64,000 bases of DNA from Symbiodinium natans (GCA_905221605.1 CAJNDS010001112.1:2626472-2690471); one strand, 5' to 3'. Counted from the first letter of the stretch, positions 50,227 to 61,931 are shown. The notes: a model not told the origin generated them from the sequence alone. Numbers and translations are program-made.

Positions 50227-50320
50227 GCCTTGAACACCCTGAATACCCTAAAACCCTACATACCCTAAATACCCTAAATACCCTAGAAACCCTAAACCCC
50301 CTCGAAAGTCCTTATCCAAG

Positions 50321-50388
50321 CTGGTGAGGCGAGCGCGAGCGTCGTGAGGCCGAAGCGCAGGAGAGGCGCGCCTCCGGATGGGCTGAGG
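50321..50388 (+). CDS. Exon
   Basis: Acceptor CTTATCCAAG and donor GTTGGTTTCGGG enclose GEASASVVRPKRRRGAPPDG plus LR. Confidence 0.4.
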
Positions 50389-51024
50389 GTTGGTTTCGGG
50401 TTTAGGGTTTAGGCTTTGGGGTTTATAAGGGGTTTTGGGTTTGAGGTTTGGGGTTGGCCCCCAAAGGTTCACAAAGAGAACTTGCGCCCAAGAGAGGGGC
50501 TTTGGGGTTTGGGGTTGAGGGTTTCTTCGAGAAGTTTCATGTTTGGCAGCAATCTCCAAGTCCGTTGCCCAACAGAAAGGGTTTAGGGTTTAGGGTTTAG
50601 CGGTTAGGGTTTAGGGTTTAGGGTTTAGGGTTTAGGGTTTAGTGGTTTAGTGGTTTACGGGGGTTTGGGGACTTCGCTGGTTGGAGCGAGGAAGCCTCAC
50701 AGGCGACAGCACGTGTGATCTGAATAGACAGTGGTGCCCGTTTTCCTTTTTGGTTCAAGGTTCCCTCATGATGAACCCCAAAAAGGTGCCATTGGGACTA
50801 AGAGCGAACCGCAAGAAGGGTTCAACCCGCAATCTCTTCATACAGGGATTATTTTTAAGGTAATCATCCCGATCATAGGATAGATTTGGTCCCATGGCAA
50901 AGTTGTGATTTTAGAGCTGTGGGGGGATTAATGAGTCTCTCTTTAGAAAACCCTAACCCTTAACCTTAAACCCTACCTCTGGGGGGTATATCCTACACCA
51001 CTTGGGGCTCAGAGTTTTGGAGAG

Positions 51025-51086
51025 GTGCCGACGCCTGCACCCTGCGATCCAAAGTCCTACCGGCGACTTCCAAAGCCTGCAAAAGA
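51025..51086 (+). CDS. Exon with GTAGGT donor
   Basis: The frame reads ADACTLRSKVLPATSKACKR. The acceptor GGAGAG is weak; the donor is good. Confidence 0.4.
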
Positions 51087-51279
51087 GTAGGTTGTGTCCC
51101 CCTGAATACAGGGTTTAGGGTTTGCAAACCCCCCCCCCCCCCCCCTCCCCCCCTAGGAAAACCCTAAACCCTAAACCCAAACCCTAAACTCTATAAACCC
51201 TAAACGGAAATAGAGGGCACAGCCCCCCAAAAAAGTAGGTAAATGGGAGCCCCCCACGTTAGAACATGCTCTGTCATAG

Positions 51280-51361
51280 CGCTGGAAGGCGGCGGCGGGA
51301 GGAGCTGGTTGAGAAGCACTTGCAGACCCCCCTGCCGAAGGAGCGACGCGATTCTGACTGA
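51280..51361 (+). CDS. Terminal exon
   Basis: After GCTCTGTCATAG the frame AGRRRREELVEKHLQTPLPK, then ERRDSD, ends at TGA 51359. Confidence 0.45.
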
Positions 51362-51544
51362 GTGGGTTTCGGGTGTCTAGAGAATGTGTAAGTCTTGTGC
51401 AGCAGGGTTTATGGGGTTAAGGGCTTTTGGGTTTGTCATATAGAGGTTATGGGGTATATACGGTTTGTAAGAATGACAGGACTTAGGTACGCGTTCGGGA
51501 TTCTAGGGGACATGGCTTATGCCACGTTTTAGCATTTGGGGTTC

Positions 51545-51775
51545 AGGGTATCCCCTAAACCCTAAACCCTAAACCCTAATCCCTAATCCCTAATCCCTAA
51601 ACCCTAAACCCTAAACCCTAAACCCTAAACCCTAAACCCTAACATGCACATGGGAGGGAGAGGGTCCTGGCCCAGGGCTCCTTTGAAAGAAAGGTGCCGC
51701 AGTCGCGCCGAGGTGCTTTAATCCCCCCCTAAACCCTAAACCCTAAACCCTAAACCCTAAACCCTAAACGCAGTA
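51545..51775 (-). repeat. Two CCCTAAA arrays
   Basis: Arrays at 51553-51642 and 51728-51769 around a coding-like piece (GSFERKVPQSRRG after acceptor CTGGCCCAG). Confidence 0.85.
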
Positions 51776-52035
51776 TATAGGGTGAAATAGGGTTCCCCCA
51801 GTAAACCCCAACGTACTCCATTCCTCCCAAGAACCCTCCAGTCGGTGGGTACCCCTATGTTACTACGAATCCCCCGCAACATCTTTCGCTCTCGGACCAA
51901 GTTTTGAGAATGGAAAAGTCAAGACATGCGACGTGCACAGCAGTTCAAGAACGGACCCCAAACCCCCCTAAACCCTAAACCCTAAACCCTAAACCCTAAA
52001 CCCTAAACCTCCAAATTTCCCGGCTGGTCAGCAAG

Positions 52036-52092
52036 GAGTTCGCGCTGCAGAGCTTCGAGACCAGCCGCGTCTCCCCGGCCTCCTGGGCCGCA
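52036..52092 (+). CDS. Exon between opposed arrays
   Basis: The frame EFALQSFETSRVSPASWAA ends at GTAGGGTTTAGGG. The acceptor is GGTCAGCAAG, downstream of a CCCTAAA array. Confidence 0.45.
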
Positions 52093-52655
52093 GTAGGGTT
52101 TAGGGTTTAGGGTTTAGGGTTTAGGGTTTAGGGTTTAGGACTATAGGGTTTAGGGAAGCTGGGTTGTCTACGTATTTGGTTAAGAACCACCCCAAACTGA
52201 CCAACGCAAATTTATATTTTCGGTAAATATAGGAATCTCAAAACATCCTTGTGGGCGTTGCAAGAAAAGTGTTAGACCTGGCCTGTTGCAAAGCAGAGTT
52301 TGGGGTTACCCTGCTAACCCTCAAGCCGAAACCCTAAACCCCGAACCCTTCCCACCCCATTAATCCCAGGCACTAGACCGCTTGTCGCCGGGAGCCCGGG
52401 GGGGCCTTTTGCGCGATTTGAGAGGCGGATTGCCCCCCCCCCCCCCCCCCCCCCCCCAAGACTTTGCAGCCCAAGAATTAAGCCGTAACATGAACCCTAA
52501 GTTCTAGCAAGCCCACACAACTCAAAACCATAACCCCCCCACCACCCCCAACCCCCCAAAAGCAAACAAGGAATAAATCGACCCTATCGTAAGGCAGAAG
52601 AATCCCTAGCAAGCCCTAATAAAGACCCGCCGCGATACAAAACGAACTCTTCAAG

Positions 52656-53037
52656 GAGTCCTACGTGAAGCTTACGCTGGGGCTGTTCATTTTGGCATGC
52701 TTGGTAGGAGGTTTGTGTTTTGGGCTTTAGGGCAGTAGGGTTTTGGGCTTAGGACATTAGGGTTTAGAGTTAAGGTCTCTAAGTTTATGGCTGAGATGTG
52801 CTGAGTACGCCCTGCTGTCCTGTATGTGTAGTGGTTGTGTGTAAGTGCGTGTCCTCGTGGCCTGCGGGGTACTACACTTTCACGCTCAGGGCATATCTTG
52901 CCCTTTGCGTTTGGTCTGCTCAGTCGTGCCTCGTGAAAGGTCCCAAAGGGGAACCTAGCCACCTCGCAGGTGGGTGGGCTTCGATTAATCTTGCTTCGCC
53001 ACCCGTAGAAAATAGCTCCCCCATAAGTTTCAACTAG
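52656..53037 (+). CDS. Three-exon gene end with a membrane helix
   Basis: The exon at 52656-52703 (ESYVKLTLGLFILACL) has acceptor CTTCAAG and donor GTAGGA; it reads as a membrane segment. The exon at 52924-52969 (SCLVKGPKGEPSHLA) follows a long pyrimidine-rich acceptor (TTTGGTCTGCTCAG), with donor GTGGGT. The last, 53009-53037, reads NSSPISFN to TAG. Phases match (0, then G|AA). The final 39-bp intron is a multiple of three and could be retained. These introns have no telomere array. Confidence 0.5.
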
Positions 53038-53243
53038 ATTGAGGAGATCTATATATACATACATACCCTAAACCCTAAACCCTAAACCCTAAGCCTTCTG
53101 GAGTCTGAACCCACACCTTCTTGAAAAGACCCCTTAGCATAATCTACCTCCAACGAGGGGATCCTTGTTTATTTACTTCGAATGTAGGGTTGAGGGTTTA
53201 GGGTTGAGGGTTTAGGCTTGGTGGGTGGGCGGCTGGGTTGCAG

Positions 53244-53408
53244 TCCCAAAAGAACTGCAATCTTTCAATCGTCTTGAGGGGGATCGAAGCTATTGAGTTT
53301 TTTGTGAGCTTCTGGGGAATGCAAGAAGAACCCTTGCCAGCAAGGTGCACCGAGGGAACGCTGCTTCCGGGTCTCAAGACTCTGCGGCAGAAGGCAAGCC
53401 GGTGTTGA
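53244..53408 (+). CDS. Long terminal exon
   Basis: After the acceptor GGCTGGGTTGCAG one frame is open for 54 codons: SQKNCNLSIVLRGIEAIEFF, VSFWGMQEEPLPARCTEGTL, LPGLKTLRQKASRC, then TGA. No ATG is needed because it is an internal-to-terminal exon. I do not recognise it. Confidence 0.5.
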   Translation, partial: SQKNCNLSIVLRGIEAIEFFVSFWGMQEEPLPARCTEGTLLPGLKTLRQKASRC

Positions 53409-53712
53409 ATGCCATGGCCGAAACATGCAGAATTGCGGGCCACAATAGGCATCCATAGCCAGGTCAGGGATGAATACATGCATCCTCAATCCCACTTTGT
53501 ATGTACTGTGTACTTTCCCATATGTATTGCCCGCAGAGCGATACCCTTCCGCTGCGTTGGAAAGAAAAGTACTGTGTATTTCCTATGGTATGTATTCCTT
53601 CCCCCTGAGGGTTCAGGGTTTAGGGTTGAGGGTTGAGGGTTTACGGTGGAGGGTTGAGGGTTGAGGGTTCCTTCCCCTCCATGCTGCAAAGCAAGCAGAC
53701 CGTCAGTTGCAG

Positions 53713-53787
53713 GTGCGCATGCTTGAGCCGAAGCCTCACCTGCTGCCTGGAGAGGATCCGCTGGGGCCCGGGAAGAGCAGGCGTTAA
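53713..53787 (+). CDS. Terminal exon
   Basis: After ACCGTCAGTTGCAG the frame reads VRMLEPKPHLLPGEDPLGPG, then KSRR and TAA. Confidence 0.5.
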   Translation: MRMLEPKPHLLPGEDPLGPGKSRR

Positions 53788-54149
53788 ACGTGCAAGGGAC
53801 TGCGCAGAGCTTAGCTTGAGTACCCAAAGCCTACCTTTTTTTGTAGGTCACCTATGAGTCCTGGAAGGGGCTTTATAGGAATTATACCTACAAAACGAGT
53901 AGGTTTGGGGTTCTTAAGGACTTAAGGTATGGTTCATCAGAGCTTACAGGTCTTAGAGTGTCGGGTTTAGGGGCATTTTTGGGGGGCTTGTTCCGTTTGG
54001 TGGTCGGAGCCTTGTGTCCCCCCCCCCCCCCCCCTGGCCACCCCAGGGCCAAGCGACTTGACCTTTGTTGGGGTCGTATCTGCCCTTCACAATCCAAAGG
54101 TCAACCTTTGGTTCCCCTTAGGGTTTAGGGTCTAGGGTTTAGGATTTAG

Positions 54150-54300
54150 GGCTACGGCTCAAGGGTTTCGGCTCGGATTCCTTCTTGGGTGTTGGTGTAG
54201 TTGCTTCTGACATGTCCGCTCTCATGTATAGCCCTTCTGCTGGTCCTGTGAAGAAGAAACCTCGAGGGCATGATGTGGACGGGGATCTTCATTTCCCGAT
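54150..54300 (+). other. Truncated cDNA-like fragment behind a spliced-leader-like motif
   Basis: GGCTACGGCTCAAG at 54150-54163 follows a TTTAGGG array. The next bases resemble those after the leader in the 22.7 kb LINE. An ATG at 54212 opens a frame beginning MSALMYSPSAGPVKKKPRGH, which runs into the next TTTAGGG array near 54301. This looks like the first 150 bases of an mRNA or LINE copy. Confidence 0.4.
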
Positions 54301-54523
54301 AGGGTTTAGGGTTTAGGTTTTAGGGTTTAGGGTTTAGGGTTTAGGATTTAGGGTTTAGGGTTCATGGTTTAGGGTAGTATACTGGACAACTAAGAAGCCT
54401 ACTAAGCCATACCAAGCCTAAACCCTAAAACCCTACTAACACATGGAATCTGCTTGCTGTGACACATGTGGTGGTCGTGGCAGCCAACTCTCCTAGGGCA
54501 GGTGTTTCAAACATGTGTCAGTC

Positions 54524-54596
54524 ACCCTAAACCCTAAACCCTAAACCCTAAACCCTAAACCCTAAACCCTAAACCCTAAACCCTAAACCCTAAACC
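54524..54596 (-). repeat. CCCTAAA array
   Basis: Ten units ending at the acceptor of exon 54605. Confidence 0.95.
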
Positions 54597-54604
54597 GCCG
54601 GAAG

Positions 54605-54686
54605 TGCCTGGGATGCACCAGGTCTCTGACCAAGCCCAAGGCGCGGGCTGATGTGCTCGGAACCCGGCTTCGGGTTCTCCCAGAAC
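54605..54686 (+). CDS. Exon with CxxC motif
   Basis: The acceptor GCCGGAAG follows a CCCTAAA array. The frame CLGCTRSLTKPKARADVLGT, then RLRVLPE, ends at donor GTGATT. One CLGC pair might belong to a zinc knuckle, but a single pair proves nothing. Confidence 0.45.
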
Positions 54687-54839
54687 GTGATTTGAGGGGA
54701 ATTTCCCCCTAGCCTTAGGAGGTTAGGGGTTTTTGGGTTTAGGGTTTCGGGTTTAGGGTTTCGGGTTTGGGGTTTAGGGTTTAGGGTTTAGGGTTTAGGG
54801 TTTGGGGTTTGGGGTTTGGGGTTTGGGGAGCCAACATAG

Positions 54840-55314
54840 CGTATGGGGGGTCTCCTGTGCCGTGACTTTGCGGGCCTCCCAGGATGCGGCATATGCGCCT
54901 GCAGGCTTACCATCCCCCTTCCTCGCTGGGTGTTTGGGGTTTGGGGTTTAGGGTTTAGGGTTATCGACGCTGGCGAAGTCTCTCGGGAAAAGGGTTTAGA
55001 TTCTTGGGAGCCTGAACCCTTATGCCCCAAATAGATTCACAAGCTCTTATGGGGGGAGGGTGGGGTTCTCCAGTTTATGGTCCCCTTTGAGAACGCGCAG
55101 CCTGATGTATACACATAGATGTGTGTGTCGGGTTGGTCTGAACAATCAAATGTGTATGTATGTATGTATGTATGTATGTATGTATGTATGTATGTATGTA
55201 TGTATGTATGTATGTATGCGTGGATGTATGTATGTATGTATGTATGTATGTATGTATGTATGTACGTACGTATGTATGTATGTATGTATGTATATATATA
55301 TATATATACACATG

Positions 55315-55349
<35 letters not shown>

Positions 55350-55672
55350 TATATTATGTGTATATATATATATGCACATATACATACATACATACATGCA
55401 TGCATACATACATACATACATATATATATATATACATATGTATACATATGTATGTATGTATGTATATATCTTTCTATCCATCTACGTATGCATATACACA
55501 CCATGTGACATATTCAGAAGAAGGGAGTAACGAACATTCAGGGATCCCTGAGATAGGTCAAGTTGCATGCCTTCACCAAAGGGTATTGGGATGCCCCTGG
55601 CAGGTATTTGAGGCAGACCAGCTGCCCTTTTCAGAGCCCCCTCTTGAGTGGTCGGATACTTGTGACCTGTAG
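54840..55672 (+). CDS. Two-exon gene end; intron holds a TGTA/TA microsatellite
   Basis: The exon at 54840-54929 is exactly 30 codons (MGGLLCRDFAGLPGCGICAC, then RLTIPLPRW), after ACATAG and before GTGTTTGGGG. The exon at 55604-55672 follows GCCCCTGGCAG and reads VFEADQLPFSEPPLEWSDTC, then DL and TAG. Both are phase 0. The intron contains TTTAGGG repeats and a 320-bp microsatellite. Confidence 0.5.
55151..55470. repeat. TGTA/TA/CA microsatellite, 320 bp
   Basis: GTAT at 55151-55290, TATA, CACA, TATA, then ATAC and GTAT. It lies in the intron between exons 54840-54929 and 55604-55672; the MYVC-type frames are artefacts. Confidence 0.95.
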
Positions 55673-55748
55673 CCCGAAAAAATCCTAAACCCTAAACCCT
55701 AAACCCTGAAAATGAGTAGGGGTCCCACCTGCCCAGCTGCCCCAGGCG

Positions 55749-55776
55749 CTCTTCGCAACCGCCTTCTGGGCAGGTG
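55749..55776 (+). CDS. Short exon
   Basis: Acceptor CCAGCTGCCCCAG and donor GTGAAG enclose ALFATAFWA plus one base. Short but with good sites. Confidence 0.35.
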
Positions 55777-55988
55777 AAGGCACCCGACAGCCACCTCAAA
55801 CAAAGGAAGGCGATGTATAATAGGGTTTAGGGTTTAGGGTTTAGGGCCTAGCGTTGTGGATGCGGGTTTCTGAGAAGTTTGAGGTGGGTGGTCTTGGGAG
55901 GGTTAAGGTTACTCTTATAGACCCCTTTTAAACCAAAAGGGCACCCTTTTTATCCATAGATCACTCTTGGCCTACTCTGGCGTCGCAG

Positions 55989-56050
55989 TGGTGGAACCAG
56001 CATGGTAGTGCTCTGGACGATAGGGGGCGACGGGGCGAGGCTCGAGCCTC
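55989..56050 (+). CDS. Exon
   Basis: Acceptor TGGCGTCGCAG leads into WWNQHGSALDDRGRRGEARA. The donor GTTTCTTTTAGGG is an array edge. Confidence 0.45.
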
Positions 56051-56205
56051 GTTTCTTTTAGGGTTTAGGGCTCAGGGTTTCGGAGTTCGGAGTTCGGAGG
56101 TCTGCATAAACTCTAAACCCACTGCAGAACAAACCCTTTAGGGTTTGGGGTTTAGGGTTTAGGGTTTAGGGCTGAGAAGTCCTAGCAGCGACCCACGTCA
56201 CGCAG

Positions 56206-56275
56206 GGCCGTCAGGGGTCAAAGGGCAGCGATGGCGGCAGTCAGAGCGGCGTCCTGAGCATGGCAGCCTTGTTCC
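56206..56275 (+). CDS. Exon
   Basis: Acceptor CGTCACGCAG leads into GRQGSKGSDGGSQSGVLSMA, then ALF, before donor GTTTTAGGG. A second frame, in phase with the exon ending at 56050, gives a short C-terminus at TGA; the choice is open. Confidence 0.4.
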
Positions 56276-56789
56276 GTTTTAGGGTTTAGGGTTTAGGGTT
56301 TAGAGTTTAGGGTTTAGGGACCATATGAACACTGAAATTGGGACCACATACCCTATGCCACTATAATCCCATAACCCGACAATTCAGACCATATACCCTG
56401 CACTACTATAGTCCCTGTTGAACGCATACGAACCCCAAAACCCTTTCCGGCTTCTTTTGGCCACAGTCCCTTACCCTGAGGCCCCAAATAGCCCAAAGTT
56501 GGTATTATTTGCGGAGTTTAGATCCCAATGTAGGTATTGTTTTTTATACTTCTAGCCCTGGGGTAAGGGTATGTTGGGGCGCGGTTTAGGGTTTAGGGTG
56601 CTGGAAACTCCACAACCCTACAGTAGCCATCCCTAAGCCCCAAAACGCACCGCCTGAGGCCAGTCACAGAACTCATTCGCGGGCGGAGGGGGTGCCATGC
56701 CCTCGGGATTGTTGTGTTTTATTTTAGGGTTTAGGATTTCGGGTTTAGGGCTTAGGCTTAGGGTTCTGAACTCCGGTGTCCTTTTGCAG

Positions 56790-56886
56790 GTATCCTCATG
56801 GCTTTAAGGGGCAAGGAGACGTGTATAGCAGAATCCATGCCGAAAGAAAAGCCTCACTCGAAACCCCTAAACCCTACACCTTCTAA
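56790..56886 (+). CDS. Terminal exon
   Basis: A strong acceptor (GTGTCCTTTTGCAG) opens YPHGFKGQGDVYSRIHAERK, then ASLETPKPYTF and TAA. The last codons overlap degenerate CCCTAAA units. Confidence 0.5.
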
Positions 56887-56929
56887 GGCCCTTAAGCCTG
56901 CTACAGTACGTCTGCCCTGCCACAATTCA

Positions 56930-57230
56930 ATTTAGATAGACCTAAATATAATTTAAATATAGATTTAAATATCGTTAGAAATAGAAACAGAAATAGAAAT
57001 AGAAATACTTAATTATAGATGAGTAGAAATATAAATATAAATATAAATATTCTTATAAATGAAAATTCATACATAATTATAGATAAATATAGATATGATA
57101 TAAGTATAAATGTTCATTCAAACAAGAATATAAGTATAAGTATAAGTATAAATACACATAATATAGATATACATACCAATATGGATATGCATATGAATAT
57201 GAAAGTGTAAATGCTATATATAAATATCAA
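56930..57230. repeat. AT-rich AAATAT-type tract
   Basis: About 300 bp rich in ATAAATATA and AGTATAAGTATA repeats, far more AT-rich than the rest. No gene seen from 56890 to 57765. Confidence 0.85.
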
Positions 57231-57492
57231 TACATTTTTTGTACTTATATTTTTATATAACAGACAACAACGCAGACCGAAGCCTTTCGAGGGCGTAAGC
57301 GGTCTGGGGTTTGTAGGGCTTAGGTCGGGAGCAGCTTGGAAGATGTAGTGTTCAAGGCTTGGGGAAGGGATTTATCGGGGGTTTAGGGTTTAGGGTTTGT
57401 AGGGCTTCGGGTTTCTAAGTTTCGGCACCTGCTTTTCCTGAGTGCCCTCGCCATGTCTCAAGGGCGAAAAGGGTTCGAATATGTGCACAGAG

Positions 57493-57587
57493 AATACCCA
57501 AAGGCTCCAATGTAGTCCCTTTCGGGGTTAGTTAGAGGGGATTCTAGTATACTACTCCAAGAAGGTACTACATAGGAGCCTTTGGGT
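57493..57587. mobile_element. Palindrome J
   Basis: Arms ACCCAAAGGCTCC and GGAGCCTTTGGGT, abutting a family-E copy at 57590. Confidence 0.6.
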
Positions 57588-57765
57588 AACCCAAAGGATC
57601 CATGTACCTATGTAGTATACACTCGGGCCCTAAAGCTACTATACAGGAACATCTGTAAGGCACAAGTATATACTATATAGGTACATGGATCCCTAGGGTA
57701 AGGTCGAGTTCTTCCTTATGCTCTTGGGGTGGCGGTGCCTAATCTATGCAAGTGTGTCGTCGCAG

Positions 57766-57869
57766 GCTTGGCTCGCGCGCCCCTGTACAGACACGCGTAC
57801 CGTCAGGCCAAGCTAAAGAAACCACCTCGCACAGCATCGAAAATTCAGAGGCCTGACCCCAAACCCTGA
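57766..57869 (+). CDS. Terminal exon, basic
   Basis: After GTGTGTCGTCGCAG the frame LARAPLYRHAYRQAKLKKPP, then RTASKIQRPDPKP, stops at a TGA that belongs to a CCCTGAACCC variant repeat. Read-through into an intron is possible. Confidence 0.5.
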
Positions 57870-57949
57870 ACCCTAGGCTGGTGCCGCCCTGAAGCCAAGA
57901 TACACGAGCCAGGTCCATGGGGTTACATGTCTGTACACCGGCGTACACA

Positions 57950-58075
57950 TAGATCTATATATAGACCTCATATATATATATAGATAGACATGCTAGTACT
58001 AGTATTCCTGTAATATGTACCATTATGTGATGATTAATTATTATGCCTAGTATATATATATATATATATATAGAT
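57950..58075. repeat. TA microsatellites
   Basis: ATATATATATAGATAGA and TATATATATATATATA separated by 70 bp. Similar short TA runs: 49283-49298, 63461-63479, 63832-63850. Confidence 0.85.
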
Positions 58076-58225
58076 ATGTGTGAGCCGTTCCCCGCCTGCA
58101 TTCATGAGCGTGCGCTTGAAATGAAAATCTTGGCCTGTCGCGCCTTAGAAACCCTGGATAGATCCTAAACCCTAAACCCTAAACCCTAAACCCTAAACCC
58201 TATATCTTCCTCGGGCGTCTTCCAG

Positions 58226-58311
58226 CATGGACGCCTTCTCCTCGCCCGAAGCAAAGCGCTTTCGGCAGAGGCGGCCTTCATATTTGGATATGCTACATTC
58301 CTGGCTGCAAT
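58226..58311 (+). CDS. Exon between opposed arrays
   Basis: The acceptor CGGGCGTCTTCCAG follows a CCCTAAA array and the donor GTAGGG begins a TTTAGGG array. The frame reads MDAFSSPEAKRFRQRRPSYL, then DMLHSWLQ. Confidence 0.5.
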
Positions 58312-58314
58312 GTA

Positions 58315-58396
58315 GGGTTTAGGGTTTAGGGTTTAGGGTTTAGGGTTTAGGGTTTAGGGTTTAGGGTTTAGGGTTTAGGACCCCCCCCCCCCCCTT
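58315..58396 (+). repeat. TTTAGGG array then poly-C
   Basis: Nine units directly after donor GTAGGG at 58312, then a run of C. Confidence 0.95.
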
Positions 58397-58469
58397 CCCC
58401 AAATCGCAAAAATACTCTTCCTTCCCAGACCCAGGGCTCCAATTTTAGAAGCAACACCTACATTGGGGT

Positions 58470-59440
58470 CAAGGTCTGTAAATATTACCTGCTTTTTTTG
58501 TTGGGGTCCTAAAGCAAATAGTAGCTATATTACCTGCTTTTTTGGTTGGTCCTAAGCAAATAGTAGCTATGTTACCTGCTTTTTGGTTGGTCCTAAGCAC
58601 ATAGTAGCTATGTTACCTGCTTTTTTGGTTGGGGTCCTAAGCAAATAGTTGCTATATTACCTGTTTTTTTGGTTGGTCCTAAGCAAATAGTAGCTATATT
58701 ACCTGTTTTTTGGTTGGCCCGAAGCAAATAGTAGCTATGTTACCTGTTTTTTGGTTGGTCCGAAGCAAATAGTAGCTATATTACCTGTTTTTTGGTTGGT
58801 CCGAAGCAAATAGTAGCTATATTACCTGTTTTTTTGGTTGGTCCTAATCAAATAGTAGCTATATTACCTGTTTTTTGGTTGGCCCGAAGCAAATAGTAGC
58901 TATGTTACCTGTTTTTTGGTTGGTCCGAAGCAAATAGTAGCTATATTACCTGTTTTTTGGTTGGTCCGAAGCAAATAGTAGCTATATTACCTGTTTTTTT
59001 GGTTGGTCCTAATCAAATAGTAGCTATATTACCTGTTTTTTGGTTGGCCCGAAGCAAATAGTAGCTATGTTACCTGTTTTTTGGTTGGTCCGAAGCAAAT
59101 AGTAGCTATATTACCTGTTTTTTGGTTGGTCCGAAGCAAATAGTAGCTATATTACCTGTTTTTTTGGTTGGTCCTAATCAAATAGTAGCTATATTACCTG
59201 TTTTTTGGTTGGCCCGAAGCAAATAGTAGCTATGTTACCTGTTTTTTGGTTGGTCCGAAGCAAATAGTAGCTATATTACCTGTTTTTTGGTTGGTCCGAA
59301 GCAAATAGTAGCTATATTACCTGTTTTTTGGTTGGTCCTAAGCAAATAGTAGCTATATTACCTGCTTTTTGGTTGGTCCGAAGCAAATAGTAGCTATATT
59401 ACCTGCTTTTTGGTTGGTCCTAAGCAAACAGTAGCTGGGT
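58470..59440 (+). repeat. 41-bp minisatellite with 165-bp higher-order period
   Basis: The unit is AAGCAAATAGTAGCTATATT-ACCTGTTTTTTGGTTGGTCCG, about 23 copies. A block of four variants (CCTAATC, GGCCCGAAG, GTCCGAAG, GTCCGAAG) repeats with starts at 58678, 58843, 59008 and 59173, exactly 165 bp apart. The left edge grades into a family-I MITE (CTGTAAATATTACCTGC), the probable source. Confidence 0.9.
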
Positions 59441-59479
59441 GGTGGCATATGAATGAAGCTGGTAAGCGGGCGTGTCCAG

Positions 59480-59666
59480 AAACATGGGGCCTCAGCTGCC
59501 CAAGTTCACGTGGAATCGTTCTTTGCATCGAAATAAGCAGAGGCTGTTTGGAAGTATGAGTTTGAGACGTTTTTGTTGGCAGGGGGGCCTAAACCCAAAC
59601 CCTAGGAGTCTCGACATCAGGCGTATGGATTGTTTCACGACACAGTGGCACTGGAAAACTGAGTGA
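59480..59666 (+). CDS. Coding-like block after the minisatellite
   Basis: The acceptor GCGTGTCCAG opens NMGPQLPKFTWNRSLHRNKQ, then RLFGSMSLRRFCWQ. The frame stays open to TGA 59664, but codons after 59580 look like AACCCTA repeat, so the exon may end at CAGGGGG. Confidence 0.4.
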
Positions 59667-59669
59667 GTG

Positions 59670-60455
59670 AACATCATGTGACTTCGTTTAAGGTATGCTG
59701 CCAGGACTTGACACCTTCCGTAGCCATGGTCCCCTACTTCAACCTTCTGGTTTTTCTGATCAGAGAAGCCGGGAAGTAGGTTCCCGTTCTTTTTTTATAT
59801 AATCATAATCGCAGTGCCAGTCCCTTCCAAAAATATATAATCATAATGACCAAGACGGTATACCTCATGTTCCCTCGAATTCCCTACTCAGAACTCAGAA
59901 CCAGTAAGATAAAGAGGATGGTCTTCCATTGCGCAACAACTGTGGGCTTCACGTGCGCTGCCGCAGACCTGGCATCCAACTTCCGAGGGTTCAGGGTTCA
60001 GGGTTCAGGGTTCAGGGTTCAGGGTTTAGGGTTTAGGGTTTAGGGTTTAGGGTTCAGGGTTCAGGGCTAATGATCCCGTGCTCTTCAACCTGTTGAGGCG
60101 ATGATGAGCCCTAAACCCCAAAGCCGAATTTGCACCAGTGCGTTCCCCTACTACCCGCCCTATGTAACCCCCCGGTTTAGGGTTTAGTGTTTAGGGTTTA
60201 CGGTTTAGGGTGTTCCCCTCAGAAATACGGCCATTTTGGGGATGCCAAAGCCAAATCAATGTTATTTCAGGGGGAACCTAGGGGGGGTAGTATAGAACGG
60301 GGGGAACCCATGAAGCCGATACGAGTCTATTTTAGGAACCCAGAACCTACTACTTGGTCTGTAAAATGCCTAAGAATTTTCAGGGCATCTTGTCATCACA
60401 ACATACAGAAGAGTAGGCCTGGGCTGCTTGTAAGGGAGACCTCGGGGTTTCGAAG
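59670..60455. other. Mostly unassigned
   Basis: A coding-like piece reads VGFTCAAADLASNFRG near 59942-59995. GTTCAGG and TTTAGGG repeats follow at 59988-60066. Nothing else convincing until the exon at 60456. Confidence 0.4.
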
Positions 60456-61194
<739 letters not shown>

Positions 61195-61616
61195 GTTGGT
61201 TTGGGGTTTATTGGGTTTATAGGGTTTCTAGGGTTTATAGGGTTTATAGGGTTTATAGGGTTTATAGGGTTTATAGGGTTAATAGGGTTTATAGGGTTTA
61301 TAGGGTTTAGAGGGTTTATAGGGTTTGTAGGGTTAATAGGGTTAATAAGGGGTTAATTATAGGGTTTGTAGGGTTTTGGGGTTTAGGGTTTAGGGGGTTG
61401 AAGTTAGGTGTCTTGGGGCTGTGCTAACCTTAGTTGAATCCCGTGGCGGGGCGGGGTCAGTACTTGCGTTGACACTTGTCGAAAGTTGAGAAAGGGCGTG
61501 AGTGAGACTGGAGGGGCTGTGCTCAGAGCAAAGCCGAAGAGAATCATGCACATCGATGACCATCAATGCCTGAGACCCACCCACAGGGAGAGAGAGAGAG
61601 AGAGAGACAGAGAGAC

Positions 61617-61658
<42 letters not shown>

Positions 61659-61796
61659 CGAGAGAGCGAGAGGATAGAAGAAGATGCGACGAGCGCGACA
61701 GAGAGTGAGAGAGCAAGGAACCGTCAGTGACTGAGTCAGGGGCCATGGCGGAAGTAATGCAGCCCCTAAACCCTAAACCCTAAACCCTAAACCCAG

Positions 61797-61931
61797 CACC
61801 CTTGAGTTGTACCCAAAATACAGATGCCAAGTAAGTGGCAGAGTCAGCGTCAGCCATAAGTGCTCCCTGTGCACTGGATTCCTTTCCTCCACTGAGTTCT
61901 GCTAACACTAAACTTACCCTAAACCCTAAAT
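61797..61931 (+). CDS. Two small exons, possible gene end
   Basis: The exon at 61797-61830 (TLSCTQNTDA) ends at GTAAGT. After the acceptor CCTTTCCTCCACTGAG the frame N-SANTKLTLNPKS joins in phase (AA|T) and stops at a TAA in the CCCTAAA array, which may be intronic read-through. Confidence 0.4.

Noticed and set aside
55037-55530. MYVC/HTYIHTYI frames on both strands
   Set aside because: TGTA/TA microsatellite; open in several frames because the repeat lacks stops.
58470-59440. CRISPR array
   Set aside because: The repeat units are contiguous with no unique spacers; it is a eukaryotic minisatellite.
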